DNA of 64,000 bases from Pseudarthrobacter siccitolerans (GTDB taxonomy: Bacteria > Actinomycetota > Actinomycetes > Actinomycetales > Micrococcaceae): positions 1-64,000 of the forward strand of contig NZ_CAQI01000028.1 of NCBI RefSeq assembly GCF_001046895.1, in the 5' to 3' direction. Shown piece after piece: positions 44,410 through 51,741 of this stretch. Position numbers and translations under genes: made by a program. The notes beneath the pieces were generated by a model. The model was not told the origin of the DNA and searched no databases. It saw nothing but the letters and a program-made list of their open reading frames with translations. Each line of letters opens with the position of its first letter. Position 1 is the stretch's first letter.

Positions 44410-45204
44410 TCAGAACTGCCGGGCGTTCGCCAGCACGGGGAGCTTGGCGCGGACGTCGTCCACCATTGCGGGATCAATGTCGACGACGGAGAGTTCCGGC
44501 TTGCCGCCCAGCGCCACTATCGCAGAGCCCAGGGGAGTGATGACGGCGCTGTGGCCGATGCCGGTGGGAGCTGTGCCTGCGGGGCCGGCGCCGATGGTTT
44601 CGGGGTCACCTTGGCCGCAGGCCACCACAAAAGTGGTGCTGTCCAGGGCCCGGGCCCTCACCAGGAGGTCCCACTGTTCCGCCTTGCCCTCCCCGGCTCC
44701 CCAGGAGGCGCAGACGATGTTCACCTGTGCACCCGCACGGGCGTTGGCGATGAACAGGGCAGGAAAGCGGACGTCGTAACAGGTGGCCAGGCCAAACACT
44801 GTGCCGTTGACCTCGAAGGTCACCGGGTCGGTTCCGGCGTCCACGGTCCGGGACTCCTGGAAGCCGAAGGCGTCGAAGAGGTGCACTTTGTCGTAGGACG
44901 TGTCCACGCCCGGGCCGGTGACCAGCAGGGTGTTGCGGACACGGCCGTCCTTCCCCGGGGTGAACATCCCGGCCACGATGGCGATGCCCAGTTCGCCGGC
45001 CAGGGCGCGGACCTTCCCCGCCCAGGGACCGGTGAGCGGTTCCGCGATGCCCTTCAGGGAGTGGCCGAAGGAGCGCATGGCAGCCTCGGGGAACACCACC
45101 AGATCCGCCCCGGCTGCTTTCGCCTGGGTGGCGTAGTCCCGGATCAGCTCCAGGTTGGCTGCAGGGTCTGCGCTGCTGATGATCTGGGCGATTGCTAGAC
45201 GCAA
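44410..45204 (-). CDS. Carbon-nitrogen hydrolase (nitrilase superfamily)
   Basis: A 264-residue hydrolase with the Glu-Lys-Cys triad in order: FPEAAM (Glu42), YDKVHLFD (Lys near 107) and ATCYDVRFP (Cys near 141). The sequence is closest to deaminated-glutathione/omega-amidase-like members that cleave small amides in the cytosol. It is transcribed in the same direction as amt with a 348-bp gap, so the two are probably separate units. Confidence 0.84.
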   Translation of the reverse strand: MRLAIAQIISSADPAANLELIRDYATQAKAAGADLVVFPEAAMRSFGHSLKGIAEPLTGPWAGKVRALAGELGIAIVAGMFTPGKDGRVRNTLLVTGPGVDTSYDKVHLFDAFGFQESRTVDAGTDPVTFEVNGTVFGLATCYDVRFPALFIANARAGAQVNIVCASWGAGEGKAEQWDLLVRARALDSTTFVVACGQGDPETIGAGPAGTAPTGIGHSAVITPLGSAIVALGGKPELSVVDIDPAMVDDVRAKLPVLANARQF

Positions 45205-45282
45205 GGGAAGCTCCGTTCTGTGGGCATGCCGGTACCACTCTGGCGCAACATTACCGCCAGAGGGAAAGGGAACAGATACGGC

Positions 45283-45519
45283 CTACTGCTTGTAGCCCTC
45301 GACTTCGCTGACGGGCCGGGCTTCGGCGTCGTTGGGGTTCTCGCCGGACTCCGCTTTGGCCCGGCGCTGGCGGAGCAGGTCCCAGCACTGGTCCAGCCGT
45401 TCTTCAACCTGCCGGAGCCGGGCCCGGTCCGGTGCCTGGCCGTCGCCGGATCCCCCGCGGAGGGTGTGTTCCTCCTCCACCAGGGCCTGGATGCGGGCCA
45501 AAAGATCTTCGTCGTTCAT
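45283..45519 (-). CDS. DUF2630 family protein (78 aa)
   Basis: A short helical protein with ILLARIQ-like start (here DLLARIQALVEEEHTLR) and QVEERLDQCWDLLRQRRA, the core of DUF2630, common in actinobacteria. Probably a coiled-coil; function unknown. It diverges from the small membrane protein gene at 45575 with 55 bases between. Confidence 0.75.
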   Translation of the reverse strand: MNDEDLLARIQALVEEEHTLRGGSGDGQAPDRARLRQVEERLDQCWDLLRQRRAKAESGENPNDAEARPVSEVEGYKQ

Positions 45520-45574
45520 GTCTTCCCCTTCCGCAGCAACGTTTCCCTCAGCGTACGCCTGTACCATCAAATCC

Positions 45575-45973
45575 ATGCCCACTGTGCTCGATATGGCAGG
45601 TCCGATTCTGGAAATGCTCACCTGGTTGTGCCTGCCCGCAGGGCTGGGCCTGCTCTTCTACACGGGCTTCCTGCGCCGCTTTGTACACCCGTGGGATGTG
45701 GCCGAGGCTGTGGTGTATTCGGACACCACCGGCGTGGGTTTCCGCTGGTTCGACCGCAAGTACCAGGTGCACCACGCGCCCATGTCGCCGCATGACATCA
45801 AGGACATGGCTGTGGGGGATACCCTTCCTATCTACTACCACCCCAAGCGGCCCACGCAGTGGCAGACGGCAGTGCCGGAGGAACCCGCCAGGACAGCTGC
45901 CGTGCTGGGCCGTTGCCTCACCGCGATTGGTGCCGTTGCGCTGCTCGCAGGTTTTGTCCTGCCCATGTTCTAG
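45575..45973 (+). CDS. Small membrane protein (132 aa), DUF3592-like layout
   Basis: A 132-residue protein with one membrane segment near 10-30 and another at 112-131 flanking a polar domain that contains HPWDVAEAVVYSD and YYHPKRPTQW. The arrangement and the PxxYHPKxP element recall DUF3592 proteins. The role is unknown. ATG 45575 is preceded by no strong ribosome site. Confidence 0.6.
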   Translation: MPTVLDMAGPILEMLTWLCLPAGLGLLFYTGFLRRFVHPWDVAEAVVYSDTTGVGFRWFDRKYQVHHAPMSPHDIKDMAVGDTLPIYYHPKRPTQWQTAVPEEPARTAAVLGRCLTAIGAVALLAGFVLPMF

Positions 45974-45991
45974 GGGCCTGGGCCGCTGGTG

Positions 45992-46327
45992 CTACCCGGC
46001 GAGGACCACGCCGATGCCCAGACCACCCAGCGCGACCCCCGCAAAAGCGGTCCACAGCACTGCGGTGATGTCGGCGTCGAGCTTTTCCCTCGAAAGGCCG
46101 CGGGACCTGGCGCTGTAGCGGTGCCGCTGCGTCGCGTAGATGGCCAGCGCGGCGGCTGCCGATATCCCGAACAGCAAAAGGATGGGCAGGCCGTGCCGGG
46201 GGAGCCAGCGCAGGAAGATGGCGCTGACCGTCACCAGTGCCAGTACGGTCCTGCCCCACGCGAGGGTGGTCCGCTCCGGCTGCAGGCCGGGGTCGCCGTG
46301 GCTGCCGGCAGGGCGGGACGCGGCCAT
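45992..46327 (-). CDS. DUF202 family membrane protein (111 aa)
   Basis: A short protein beginning with LQPERTTLAWGRT, the DUF202 signature, followed by three membrane segments. It is the second of two adjacent DUF202 genes, four bases after the first. The family is common in actinobacteria and functionally undefined. Confidence 0.82.
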   Translation of the reverse strand: MAASRPAGSHGDPGLQPERTTLAWGRTVLALVTVSAIFLRWLPRHGLPILLLFGISAAAALAIYATQRHRYSARSRGLSREKLDADITAVLWTAFAGVALGGLGIGVVLAG

Positions 46328-46331
46328 GGGG

Positions 46332-46736
46332 TCAGCGCCAGAGGATAAAGATCAGTACGACGGCGGCGGCCACCGCGCCTGCCCCGGCCAGCAGCGGCAC
46401 GATGAGCGGCAGCGGCAGCGGGGCCTTGTTGCGCATGCTGCGCTCCACGCGCAGCCACCGCACGGCAGAGCCTGCGCTGAGCAGCATCCCCAGCAGGAGC
46501 AGGACCACCGCGAGGCCCTTCCGGACGGGCTCCAGGAAAAGATCGGCCGTGAACGCCTCGATGGCGATGCCGCCGGCCAGCAGCGCAAGCGACGTCCGGA
46601 TCCACGCAAGGAAAGTACGCTCGTTGGCAAGGGTGAACCGCGGGTCCGGTTCCACGCCCCCGGGAAGCAGCCGCTCAGCGATTCTCCCGCGCGACGGCGG
46701 CTTCCCGGCATTGGCAGGCTGGTCGCTGTTGGTCAC
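46332..46736 (-). CDS. YidH/DUF202 family membrane protein (134 aa)
   Basis: A polar N-terminus of about 35 residues is followed by LANERTFLAWIRTSLALLAGG, given in part as NERTFLAWIRT, the canonical YidH motif, and three membrane segments. It heads the two-gene DUF202 unit. Unknown function. Confidence 0.83.
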   Translation of the reverse strand: MTNSDQPANAGKPPSRGRIAERLLPGGVEPDPRFTLANERTFLAWIRTSLALLAGGIAIEAFTADLFLEPVRKGLAVVLLLLGMLLSAGSAVRWLRVERSMRNKAPLPLPLIVPLLAGAGAVAAAVVLIFILWR

Positions 46737-46779
46737 GGTGCCAGTCTAGCCACCGGCCCGTGGCCTCTGCGCTCACAGC

Positions 46780-47994
46780 CTAGGCTGTGCGCAGCAGCAC
46801 AGCCTTCGACGCCAGGTGGCCGCCGATGGGCAGCGCAGCCGTGGCCGCGGGCGAAGGCGCGTTCAGGACGTGGATCATCCGGGGCGTCTCGGCCAGGAGG
46901 AAATCGTGGATGAGCGTGCCGTCGCGGCGGACCGCCTGCGCCCGGATGCCCGCCTCATACGGCAGGAGGTCCTCCTTGGCCAGGCCGGGCGCGTATTTCC
47001 GGCATTCCTGCAGGTAGCTGCCCTTGAACAAGGAGTTCCGGACTTCGCGGACAGCGGTACGGGCATGCTCCCGGGCCACATGCCAGAGGCCCGGGAACCT
47101 CAGGTACCGGCCCACATCCTGGAGGTCCACCGAGAACTTGGGGTATCCCTCCCGGGACAGGCCCAGCACGGCGTTCGGTCCCACTGTGATGGTGCCGGCC
47201 ACGGTGGGGGTGAGGTGGACGCCCAGGAAGGGCAGGGCGGGATCCGGGACCGGGTAGATCAGGTGCCGGACATAGCTGGATTTATCTGGCGGTAGCTCAA
47301 AGTACTCGCCGCGGAAGGGGATGATCTGCACGTCGATGTCCACGCCCGCGAGCTCCGCCAGCCGGTCCGACTGCAGCCCGGCGCAGGCCACAAGTTTGCC
47401 GCAGCTGTAGCGGTTATCGGAGGTGCCAACCTTAACCCTGTCCGCGTGCTCGCTGATGGCGGTGACCCTTGCCCCGGTAATGACCTGTCCGCCTGCGGCG
47501 GTGATGAGCGCAGCCAGCTTCCGGGCCACTGCCCTGTAATCAACAATGCCCGTGCTCGGAATGAAGAGGCCCGCAAACCCGGAGACGTTGGGCTCCCGCC
47601 GCCGCAGCTCAGGCTGGTCAAGCCGCTCGCACTCCAGGCCGTGGATGCCGGCCCGCGCTTCCAGCTGGTCCAGCCGTTCCTGCTCCAGGGCAGTGGTGGC
47701 GACGAGCAGCTTGCCCGGTTCCTGGAACGGAATGCCGTGCTCCCGGCAGAACTCCTTTGTCTGTTGTGCGCCGGCCTTGCTGAAGCGGGCTTTGAGGCTG
47801 TCCGGGGCGTAGTAGATGCCGGAGTGGATTACCCCGCTGTTGTGGCCGGTCTGGTGCGCGGCGAGTGTATCCGCCGCCTCCAGCAGGATCAGTGACGCCC
47901 CGGGCTCCTTGCACAGCAACTGGTAGGCGGTGGCCAGCCCCACTATGCCGCCGCCGATAATGCAGTAGTCCGCATGCTCCACAAGTCCGCCCAT
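46780..47994 (-). CDS. lhgO: L-2-hydroxyglutarate oxidase
   Basis: A 404-residue FAD-dependent oxidoreductase of the DAO fold. The N-terminal dinucleotide motif is IIGGGIVGLATA; HQTGHNSGVIHSGIYY follows, which is diagnostic for LhgO proteins. The enzyme oxidises L-2-hydroxyglutarate to 2-oxoglutarate. I begin at ATG 47994 where the family starts; upstream in-frame sequence is not conserved in character. It is divergent from the truncated LLM gene. Confidence 0.85.
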   Translation of the reverse strand: MGGLVEHADYCIIGGGIVGLATAYQLLCKEPGASLILLEAADTLAAHQTGHNSGVIHSGIYYAPDSLKARFSKAGAQQTKEFCREHGIPFQEPGKLLVATTALEQERLDQLEARAGIHGLECERLDQPELRRREPNVSGFAGLFIPSTGIVDYRAVARKLAALITAAGGQVITGARVTAISEHADRVKVGTSDNRYSCGKLVACAGLQSDRLAELAGVDIDVQIIPFRGEYFELPPDKSSYVRHLIYPVPDPALPFLGVHLTPTVAGTITVGPNAVLGLSREGYPKFSVDLQDVGRYLRFPGLWHVAREHARTAVREVRNSLFKGSYLQECRKYAPGLAKEDLLPYEAGIRAQAVRRDGTLIHDFLLAETPRMIHVLNAPSPAATAALPIGGHLASKAVLLRTA

Positions 47995-48178
47995 CTGCTT
48001 ACGTTCTCCGGCCGCGAAGGGGGCCGGCAGTTCCTGCAATTCTGGCAACACCATCCGCGCCCCGGCCAGCGTAAGCGGTACTCGATTATTCCGGACCTGC
48101 CGCACCGCGTGGCGCTCAGCGGAACCGGCGGCAGAAGAGCTGCAGGGAATTCCCTGCGCCCCACGCCGGTTACGGGAG

Positions 48179-48444
48179 TCATGGAGCGCATCGGATTCCT
48201 TTCATTCGGCCACTGGGGCCCTGGCCAGGGTTCACAGACCCGGACGGCCGCGGACGCCCTCCTCCAGGCCATCGACCTTGCTGTCGCCGCGGAAGAGCTG
48301 GGAGTGGACGGAGCGTTTTTCCGGGTCCACCACTTCGCCCGCCAGCAGGCATCGCCGTTCCCGCTCCTGTCCGCCATCGGCGCCCGCACCAGCCGGATCG
48401 AAATCGGCACCGGCGTGATTGACATGCGGTACGAAAACCCATAG
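48179..48444 (+). pseudogene. LLM class flavin-dependent oxidoreductase, cut by prophage integration
   Basis: Only the first 88 codons remain (MERIGFLSFGHWGPG… to …GTGVIDMRYENP), after which a TAG follows in sequence that no longer resembles the family. In intact luciferase-like monooxygenases the RYENP motif is followed by L-Y-M-A and another 240 or so residues. The break coincides with the change to phage sequence and a phage terminator 40 bases later, so the 3' part should lie beyond the right end of the prophage. The remaining N-terminal piece is not expected to be active. Confidence 0.85.
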
Positions 48445-48450
48445 CTTCAT
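48420..48450. other. Predicted attL: host/prophage junction in the LLM gene
   Basis: Host coding identity is kept through GATTGACATGCGGTACG and GAAAACCC to about 48,444; what follows is non-host. The crossover core should lie within these bases. The exact core needs attR or an uninterrupted homologue. Confidence 0.7.
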
Positions 48451-48484
48451 TTTGAGCGTGTCGCGGCCCGCTCCAGGGCACGAA

Positions 48485-48515
48485 AAAGCCCCCCAGCGAG
48501 TCGCTGAGGGGCTTT
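48485..48515. terminator. Terminator at the left end of the prophage
   Basis: A 15-bp stem AAAGCCCCCCAGCGA/TCGCTGAGGGGCTTT with one mismatch and a 1-base loop, flanked by A5 on the left and TTT on the right. It ends the leftward phage message just before the host gene fragment. Confidence 0.85.
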
Positions 48516-48518
48516 CGT

Positions 48519-48731
48519 TTATGAGTCGCCCAGGAGGGCAGTATGGGCGGCCAGCTTCGCGGCCAGGGCGTCCAGGGAGTCGGCGCGGAAGACGATCTCC
48601 GCGACGTGCTGGACTTCCCGCGTGGGAGGCGCCGGAGGCTGAGGGCGCCGGTCATAGGGCGCCGAGGCGTCGCTGAAGACGACCTCCTCGACGACGAGCC
48701 GGGCCGTGAAGTGATTCTTCCGGGCGGCCAT
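48519..48731 (-). CDS. Phage hypothetical protein (70 aa)
   Basis: A basic/hydrophobic 70-residue protein with a Pro-rich centre (RRPQPPAPPTRE) and a helical end. No family recognised. Its ATG shares a base with the stop of the upstream gene (TAATG), so translation is coupled. It is the last gene of the leftward phage message. Confidence 0.65.
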   Translation of the reverse strand: MAARKNHFTARLVVEEVVFSDASAPYDRRPQPPAPPTREVQHVAEIVFRADSLDALAAKLAAHTALLGDS

Positions 48732-49015
48732 TACGCCTCCTTCCGGACGTCGCCGACGAGGGCGTGAAAGCCCAGGCCGACGTTTACGGCGTTCGCCGCC
48801 GTCGTCGCGACCTGGGCGACCTGGGCGAGGGGCTCGCTCGTCGTGATCCTGGCGGAGCGGCGGGCGACTAGCTGGGAGCCGAAGAGGCGCGGCCCCCGGA
48901 TCTCGACGACGACGTGAGCGGGGACGTCGAGATCGAGCTTCACGCGGTAGAAGAGCTTTCCGGGGAGCTCCGGCGCTCCAGCGGCGACGAGGTCCTTATA
49001 CGAGATAGCGGCCAT
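48731..49015 (-). CDS. Phage hypothetical protein (94 aa)
   Basis: A 94-residue protein with alternating beta strands (LFYRVKLDLDVPAHVVVEI) and an Ala/Val-rich helix near the end. AAAGGA precedes the ATG. A GGAGAGGGCC-N14-TGCTCA element lies 32 bases upstream, downstream of the previous terminator, so this is the first gene of its own transcript. Function unknown. Confidence 0.7.
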   Translation of the reverse strand: MAAISYKDLVAAGAPELPGKLFYRVKLDLDVPAHVVVEIRGPRLFGSQLVARRSARITTSEPLAQVAQVATTAANAVNVGLGFHALVGDVRKEA

Positions 49016-49046
49016 TGTGGCGATCCTTTCGGTTAGTGGTGACGGA

Positions 49047-49076
49047 GGAGAGGGCCAGCGGCGCGCGTCCTGCTCA
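49047..49076 (-). promoter_or_regulatory. Class B phage element, copy 1
   Basis: On the plus strand GGAGAGGGCC (49047-49056), 14 bases, TGCTCA (49071-49076). Read in the direction of transcription: TGAGCA-N14-GGCCCTCTCC. It lies between a terminator and the next leftward gene, where a promoter is expected. Confidence 0.55.
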
Positions 49077-49089
49077 GGGCAAAAGAAAA

Positions 49090-49109
49090 GCCCCTCCAGG
49101 AGGAGGGGC
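49090..49109 (-). terminator. Phage terminator after the DnaJ-zinc-like gene
   Basis: GCCCCTCC/GGAGGGGC stem with a 4-base loop followed, on the minus strand, by TTTTCTTTT. A classical intrinsic terminator. Confidence 0.85.
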
Positions 49110-49119
49110 GGGGCCGGAG

Positions 49120-49863
49120 CTAGTCGGCCAGGCGGCGGGCCTTCGTCGGCCGCTTGAAGAAGCCGAAGCTCTCGTCGTCCTGGCTCTTCTCGACCGTGGC
49201 CGTGAAGGCGACGCGATCGCCGCGCTCCAGGACGCCGTCCAGGCCGCGAGGGACGGAGCCCCAGACCTTGAAGCCGTCGACCTCGACGAGCATCTTCAGC
49301 GTCGCGTTTCCGTAGCCGAAGGGGCTCTCCTGCCACTTCGTCGAGACGATCGAGCCCTGGATCTCGTAGCGGCCTTCCTGGACCGGGCGCTTCGCGGCTT
49401 CGCGGGCCTCCAGGCGCTCGATCGCCGGGACGACGGCCGCAAGCTGGCCTTCCGTCAGGAAGCCGACGCCGTTCTCGATCCGGTCCAGGAGCTCCGCCAG
49501 GAAGGCGTCCTTCGGGGCGTAAGCCTTCAGGACGGCGATCGTCGCGGCGTGCTCCTCGCGGAAGGCTTCGCGGGCGGCGTCCGCCTCCTGGCGGGCCAGG
49601 ACGAGCTCCGCCTGGCGCTTCGCTTCGCGGCGGGCCGTCGCGCGGCGGGAGGAGACGAGGAAGGAGTATTCTCCGGAGCCGCCGCACTGGAAGCAGAAGC
49701 GGTCAATATCGTTGCCGCGCTGGACCGTGACGCGGCCCCAGTCGATCACGCCGCGACCGGAGCACTTGCCGCAAGTCTCGACGATCCGGTCGGAGCCCTT
49801 ACGGCCAGGGAAGGGCTCGACGTAGAAGTCGGCGGCGGCGGGGGCTTCGAGCGTTGCGGTCAT
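49120..49863 (-). CDS. Phage protein with DnaJ-like zinc motif (247 aa)
   Basis: Residues about 30-70 contain two CxxCxGxG elements (CGKCSGRG and CFQCGGSG), the zinc-binding pattern of DnaJ. A long charged helix (about 75-150) follows and then a small beta domain (about 165-235). It has no J domain. A nucleic-acid or protein-binding role is possible but not shown. ATG 49863 is preceded by GAAGGAG and a class A promoter; an in-frame ATG further up lies inside that promoter and is rejected. Confidence 0.72.
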   Translation of the reverse strand: MTATLEAPAAADFYVEPFPGRKGSDRIVETCGKCSGRGVIDWGRVTVQRGNDIDRFCFQCGGSGEYSFLVSSRRATARREAKRQAELVLARQEADAAREAFREEHAATIAVLKAYAPKDAFLAELLDRIENGVGFLTEGQLAAVVPAIERLEAREAAKRPVQEGRYEIQGSIVSTKWQESPFGYGNATLKMLVEVDGFKVWGSVPRGLDGVLERGDRVAFTATVEKSQDDESFGFFKRPTKARRLAD

Positions 49864-49891
49864 TTTGAACTCCTTCGGTAGTGGCTGGCTT

Positions 49892-49929
49892 GTGTAAACA
49901 GTGTAAGTCACGAAAGACGACTTACGCAA
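49892..49929 (-). promoter_or_regulatory. Class A phage promoter A1 with GTTTACAC operator
   Basis: Minus strand: TTGCGT, 18 bases, TACACT, then GTTTACAC at once. The operator would cover the transcription start. The same 38-bp layout occurs at 50759, 51663 and 52585. Confidence 0.75.
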
Positions 49930-49942
49930 GTCGAGACACGAA

Positions 49943-49970
49943 GAAGCCCCCAGCTTGTGCCGGGGGCTTC
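49943..49970 (-). terminator. Phage terminator after the 28-aa gene
   Basis: GAAGCCCCC/GGGGGCTTC stem, 10-base loop, then TTCTTCG on the minus strand. It isolates promoter A1 from upstream transcription. Confidence 0.75.
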
Positions 49971-49974
49971 GGGA

Positions 49975-50061
49975 TCAGCGGCGGCGCCAGGGTTGGGCGA
50001 CGACCTGGCGCCAGGACTCGACGCCGGTAAAGACGACGAGGGCGAGGAGGAGAGCGGTCAC
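49975..50061 (-). CDS. Phage membrane micropeptide (28 aa)
   Basis: GTG start at 50061 with AAAGGAG six bases ahead. The product has one short hydrophobic segment (ALLLALVVFTGVE) and a basic end with tryptophans. Too short to assign; reported because of its strong ribosome site and position between the SprT-like gene and a terminator. Confidence 0.5.
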   Translation of the reverse strand: MTALLLALVVFTGVESWRQVVAQPWRRR

Positions 50062-50130
50062 GGAGGGCTCCTTTCGAGGGCCGGAGGAGGGAAGCGAGGC
50101 GCCCAGGGCGGACGCCTCGCGGAGGGCGCC

Positions 50131-50721
50131 TTACGCTTCGACCATGCGCTCCTCGTGGCAAGGGCAGATAGGGGCGCCGAACTCTTCGAGCCACTGGCGC
50201 GTCATGCGGGCCTTGTAGCCGGAGCCCTCCGCGCACTCGACTTTCATCATGCGGGTCGTCTGCTTCTTCGGGCCGTCGGCGCCCTGGGCGTTCGCGAGGG
50301 CGGCGTGAGGGTACTCGCCGAGCTCCTCGACGATCTCTTCGAGCTTCGCCTTCAGGTCGTCGCCCGCGACCGTCGCCGTCATTTTGCCCTCCAGGCCGAG
50401 AGCCTTCGCGATCTTCGCGAAGCGGCCCTTGTGGCCGCTCTGGCAGTCGTCGACCGCGTGGACGAGCTCGTGAGTCAGGACGTCCAGGACGCGGACGGCG
50501 TCGTCCAGGACTGGCGAGATAAACAGCTGGGCGACCTTGTCAGCGGAAGCGCCGGTCGCCCAGCACTGGCCGATCACGGAGTTTTTGCGGCCGTTGCCGC
50601 CAGGCCAGCCGACGGAGACGCGGACGGTCGGGACCTTCTCGCCGAGCTCCTCGAAGAGCGGCGTCAGGGCGGCGACAGCGGCGACGAGCCATTCTTCGCG
50701 GGTCTGGAACTTTGCGGTCAT
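50131..50721 (-). CDS. SprT-like zinc metallopeptidase domain protein
   Basis: A 196-residue protein with VLTHELVHAVDD around residues 85-96 (HExxH zinc site) and a later cysteine/histidine cluster near the C-terminus (ECAEGSG, CPCHEE) that could form a zinc ribbon, as in SprT/Spartan proteins. Cellular SprT-like proteases act on DNA-protein crosslinks. Many phages carry one with unknown role. It is driven by class A promoter A2. Confidence 0.78.
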   Translation of the reverse strand: MTAKFQTREEWLVAAVAALTPLFEELGEKVPTVRVSVGWPGGNGRKNSVIGQCWATGASADKVAQLFISPVLDDAVRVLDVLTHELVHAVDDCQSGHKGRFAKIAKALGLEGKMTATVAGDDLKAKLEEIVEELGEYPHAALANAQGADGPKKQTTRMMKVECAEGSGYKARMTRQWLEEFGAPICPCHEERMVEA

Positions 50722-50758
50722 TGTGACTCCTTCAGGTCTGGGGCGGTGTGCCTTGCTT

Positions 50759-50796
50759 GTGTAAACAGTCTAAGCCACGAAAGACGACTTACGCAA
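50759..50796 (-). promoter_or_regulatory. Class A phage promoter A2 with GTTTACAC operator
   Basis: TTGCGT-N18-TAGACT-GTTTACAC on the minus strand. The -35 and spacer are also the last codons of the HTH gene upstream, and its TAG stop is the first three bases of the -10. Confidence 0.75.
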
Positions 50797-51165
50797 GTCG
50801 GACGCGGAAAGAGCGTAATTTGCCTTCGCGACGTCCTCCCGGAACCAACGAAGGCGGCGCGTGTAGTCGATCGCTTCGGCCTTCGTCCACTGGCGGCCAG
50901 GCCAGCGGCGCCGGAGCGTCTCCATATCGACGCCGATCGTCCGGTGGATCTCTTTAAAGCTCCAGCCGTCCGCCAGGGCCTCCTCGACCCTGGCGACCGT
51001 CTCAGGGGCCAGGGCGGGCGCCGGGCGCGAGAGCCCGAGGGACTTCCGGACGCGGGCGACGGTCGAGACGGCGACGCCGAAGTGAGCGGCGAGCTCCTGG
51101 AGGCTCCAGCCCGCCTCGTCCAGGCGGGCGAACTCCTCGCGGTCGACCTTGCGGCGGGCGGGCAT
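50770..51165 (-). CDS. Phage helix-turn-helix DNA-binding protein (131 aa)
   Basis: Two helix-turn-helix-like units in tandem: GWSLQELAAHFGVAVSTVARV (about 20-40, given here as ELAAHFGVAVSTV) and GWSFKEIHRTIGVDMETLRRRW (about 68-90). Tandem HTH units occur in phage regulators and small terminase-like proteins. ATG 51165 shares a base with the stop of the preceding gene. It could be a regulator of the local promoters, but nothing proves it. Confidence 0.7.
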   Translation of the reverse strand: MPARRKVDREEFARLDEAGWSLQELAAHFGVAVSTVARVRKSLGLSRPAPALAPETVARVEEALADGWSFKEIHRTIGVDMETLRRRWPGRQWTKAEAIDYTRRLRWFREDVAKANYALSASDLRKSSFVA

Positions 51166-51383
51166 TACGCCTCCCAGGGAGCCGAGGAGCTCCCAAGCAT
51201 GACGTGACGATAGCCTTCGGCCGTCCCGGCGTAACGGGTCGTGCGCCGGTAGGACTTCCCGGCATAGACGCCGTTCTCCGGGACGTCGGCCCAATCCTCG
51301 CGCTCAATGACTACGGTCAGGTAGCGACCGGCGTCGATCTTCGAGGAGCGGGCGGATATTTCGGTTACGGTCTTCGCGGCCAT
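51165..51383 (-). CDS. Phage hypothetical protein (72 aa)
   Basis: A 72-residue protein with a beta strand (RYLTVVIERED) and several aromatic residues. AAAGGA precedes the ATG. No family recognised. It lies 32 bases after the gene at 51416 and is coupled to the HTH gene. Confidence 0.65.
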   Translation of the reverse strand: MAAKTVTEISARSSKIDAGRYLTVVIEREDWADVPENGVYAGKSYRRTTRYAGTAEGYRHVMLGSSSAPWEA

Positions 51384-51415
51384 TGAGGCGGTCCTTTCGG
51401 TAGTAGGGGAAGGGG

Positions 51416-51634
51416 CTAGGCGGCCAGGCCGAGACGGCGGGCCGTGGCGCGGGATACGCGCATGACCTTGACGACGTCGCCGTCGCCGAAGGTGTTCGTC
51501 GCGAACGCGACGTCGACCAGGCGCGGGACGCTCGTCTCGTAGACGTCGCCGGTAAGACGGGCGTAGCCGTCCTCCAGGGCCTCGAAGAGGTCCTTGTTAG
51601 AGGTAACGGGGCGGAAGGTCTTCGCGGCGGTCAT
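51416..51634 (-). CDS. Phage hypothetical protein (72 aa)
   Basis: The first gene behind promoter A3, with GAAGGAG before ATG 51634. The product is slightly acidic, with a helix (SNKDLFEALEDGYARL) and a basic end (VSRATARRLGLAA). No family recognised. Confidence 0.68.
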   Translation of the reverse strand: MTAAKTFRPVTSNKDLFEALEDGYARLTGDVYETSVPRLVDVAFATNTFGDGDVVKVMRVSRATARRLGLAA

Positions 51635-51662
51635 TCTGGGCTCCTTCGGTAGCGGCTGGCTC

Positions 51663-51700
51663 GTGTAAACAGTGTAAGCCACGAGCGGCGCCTTACGCAA
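51663..51700 (-). promoter_or_regulatory. Class A phage promoter A3 with GTTTACAC operator
   Basis: TTGCGT-N18-TACACT-GTTTACAC on the minus strand. The spacer differs from A1, A2 and A4 in its middle (GGCGCCGC), while the ends and operator are constant. Confidence 0.75.
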
Positions 51701-51741
51701 GTCGGCGGGGGAGGAGCGAGGAGCTCCTCCCCAGGGAGGGC

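Noticed and set aside
48179..48444. Truncation of the LLM gene as a sequencing frameshift
   Set aside because: None of the frames downstream continues the LLM family; the sequence switches to a terminator and phage genes at once.
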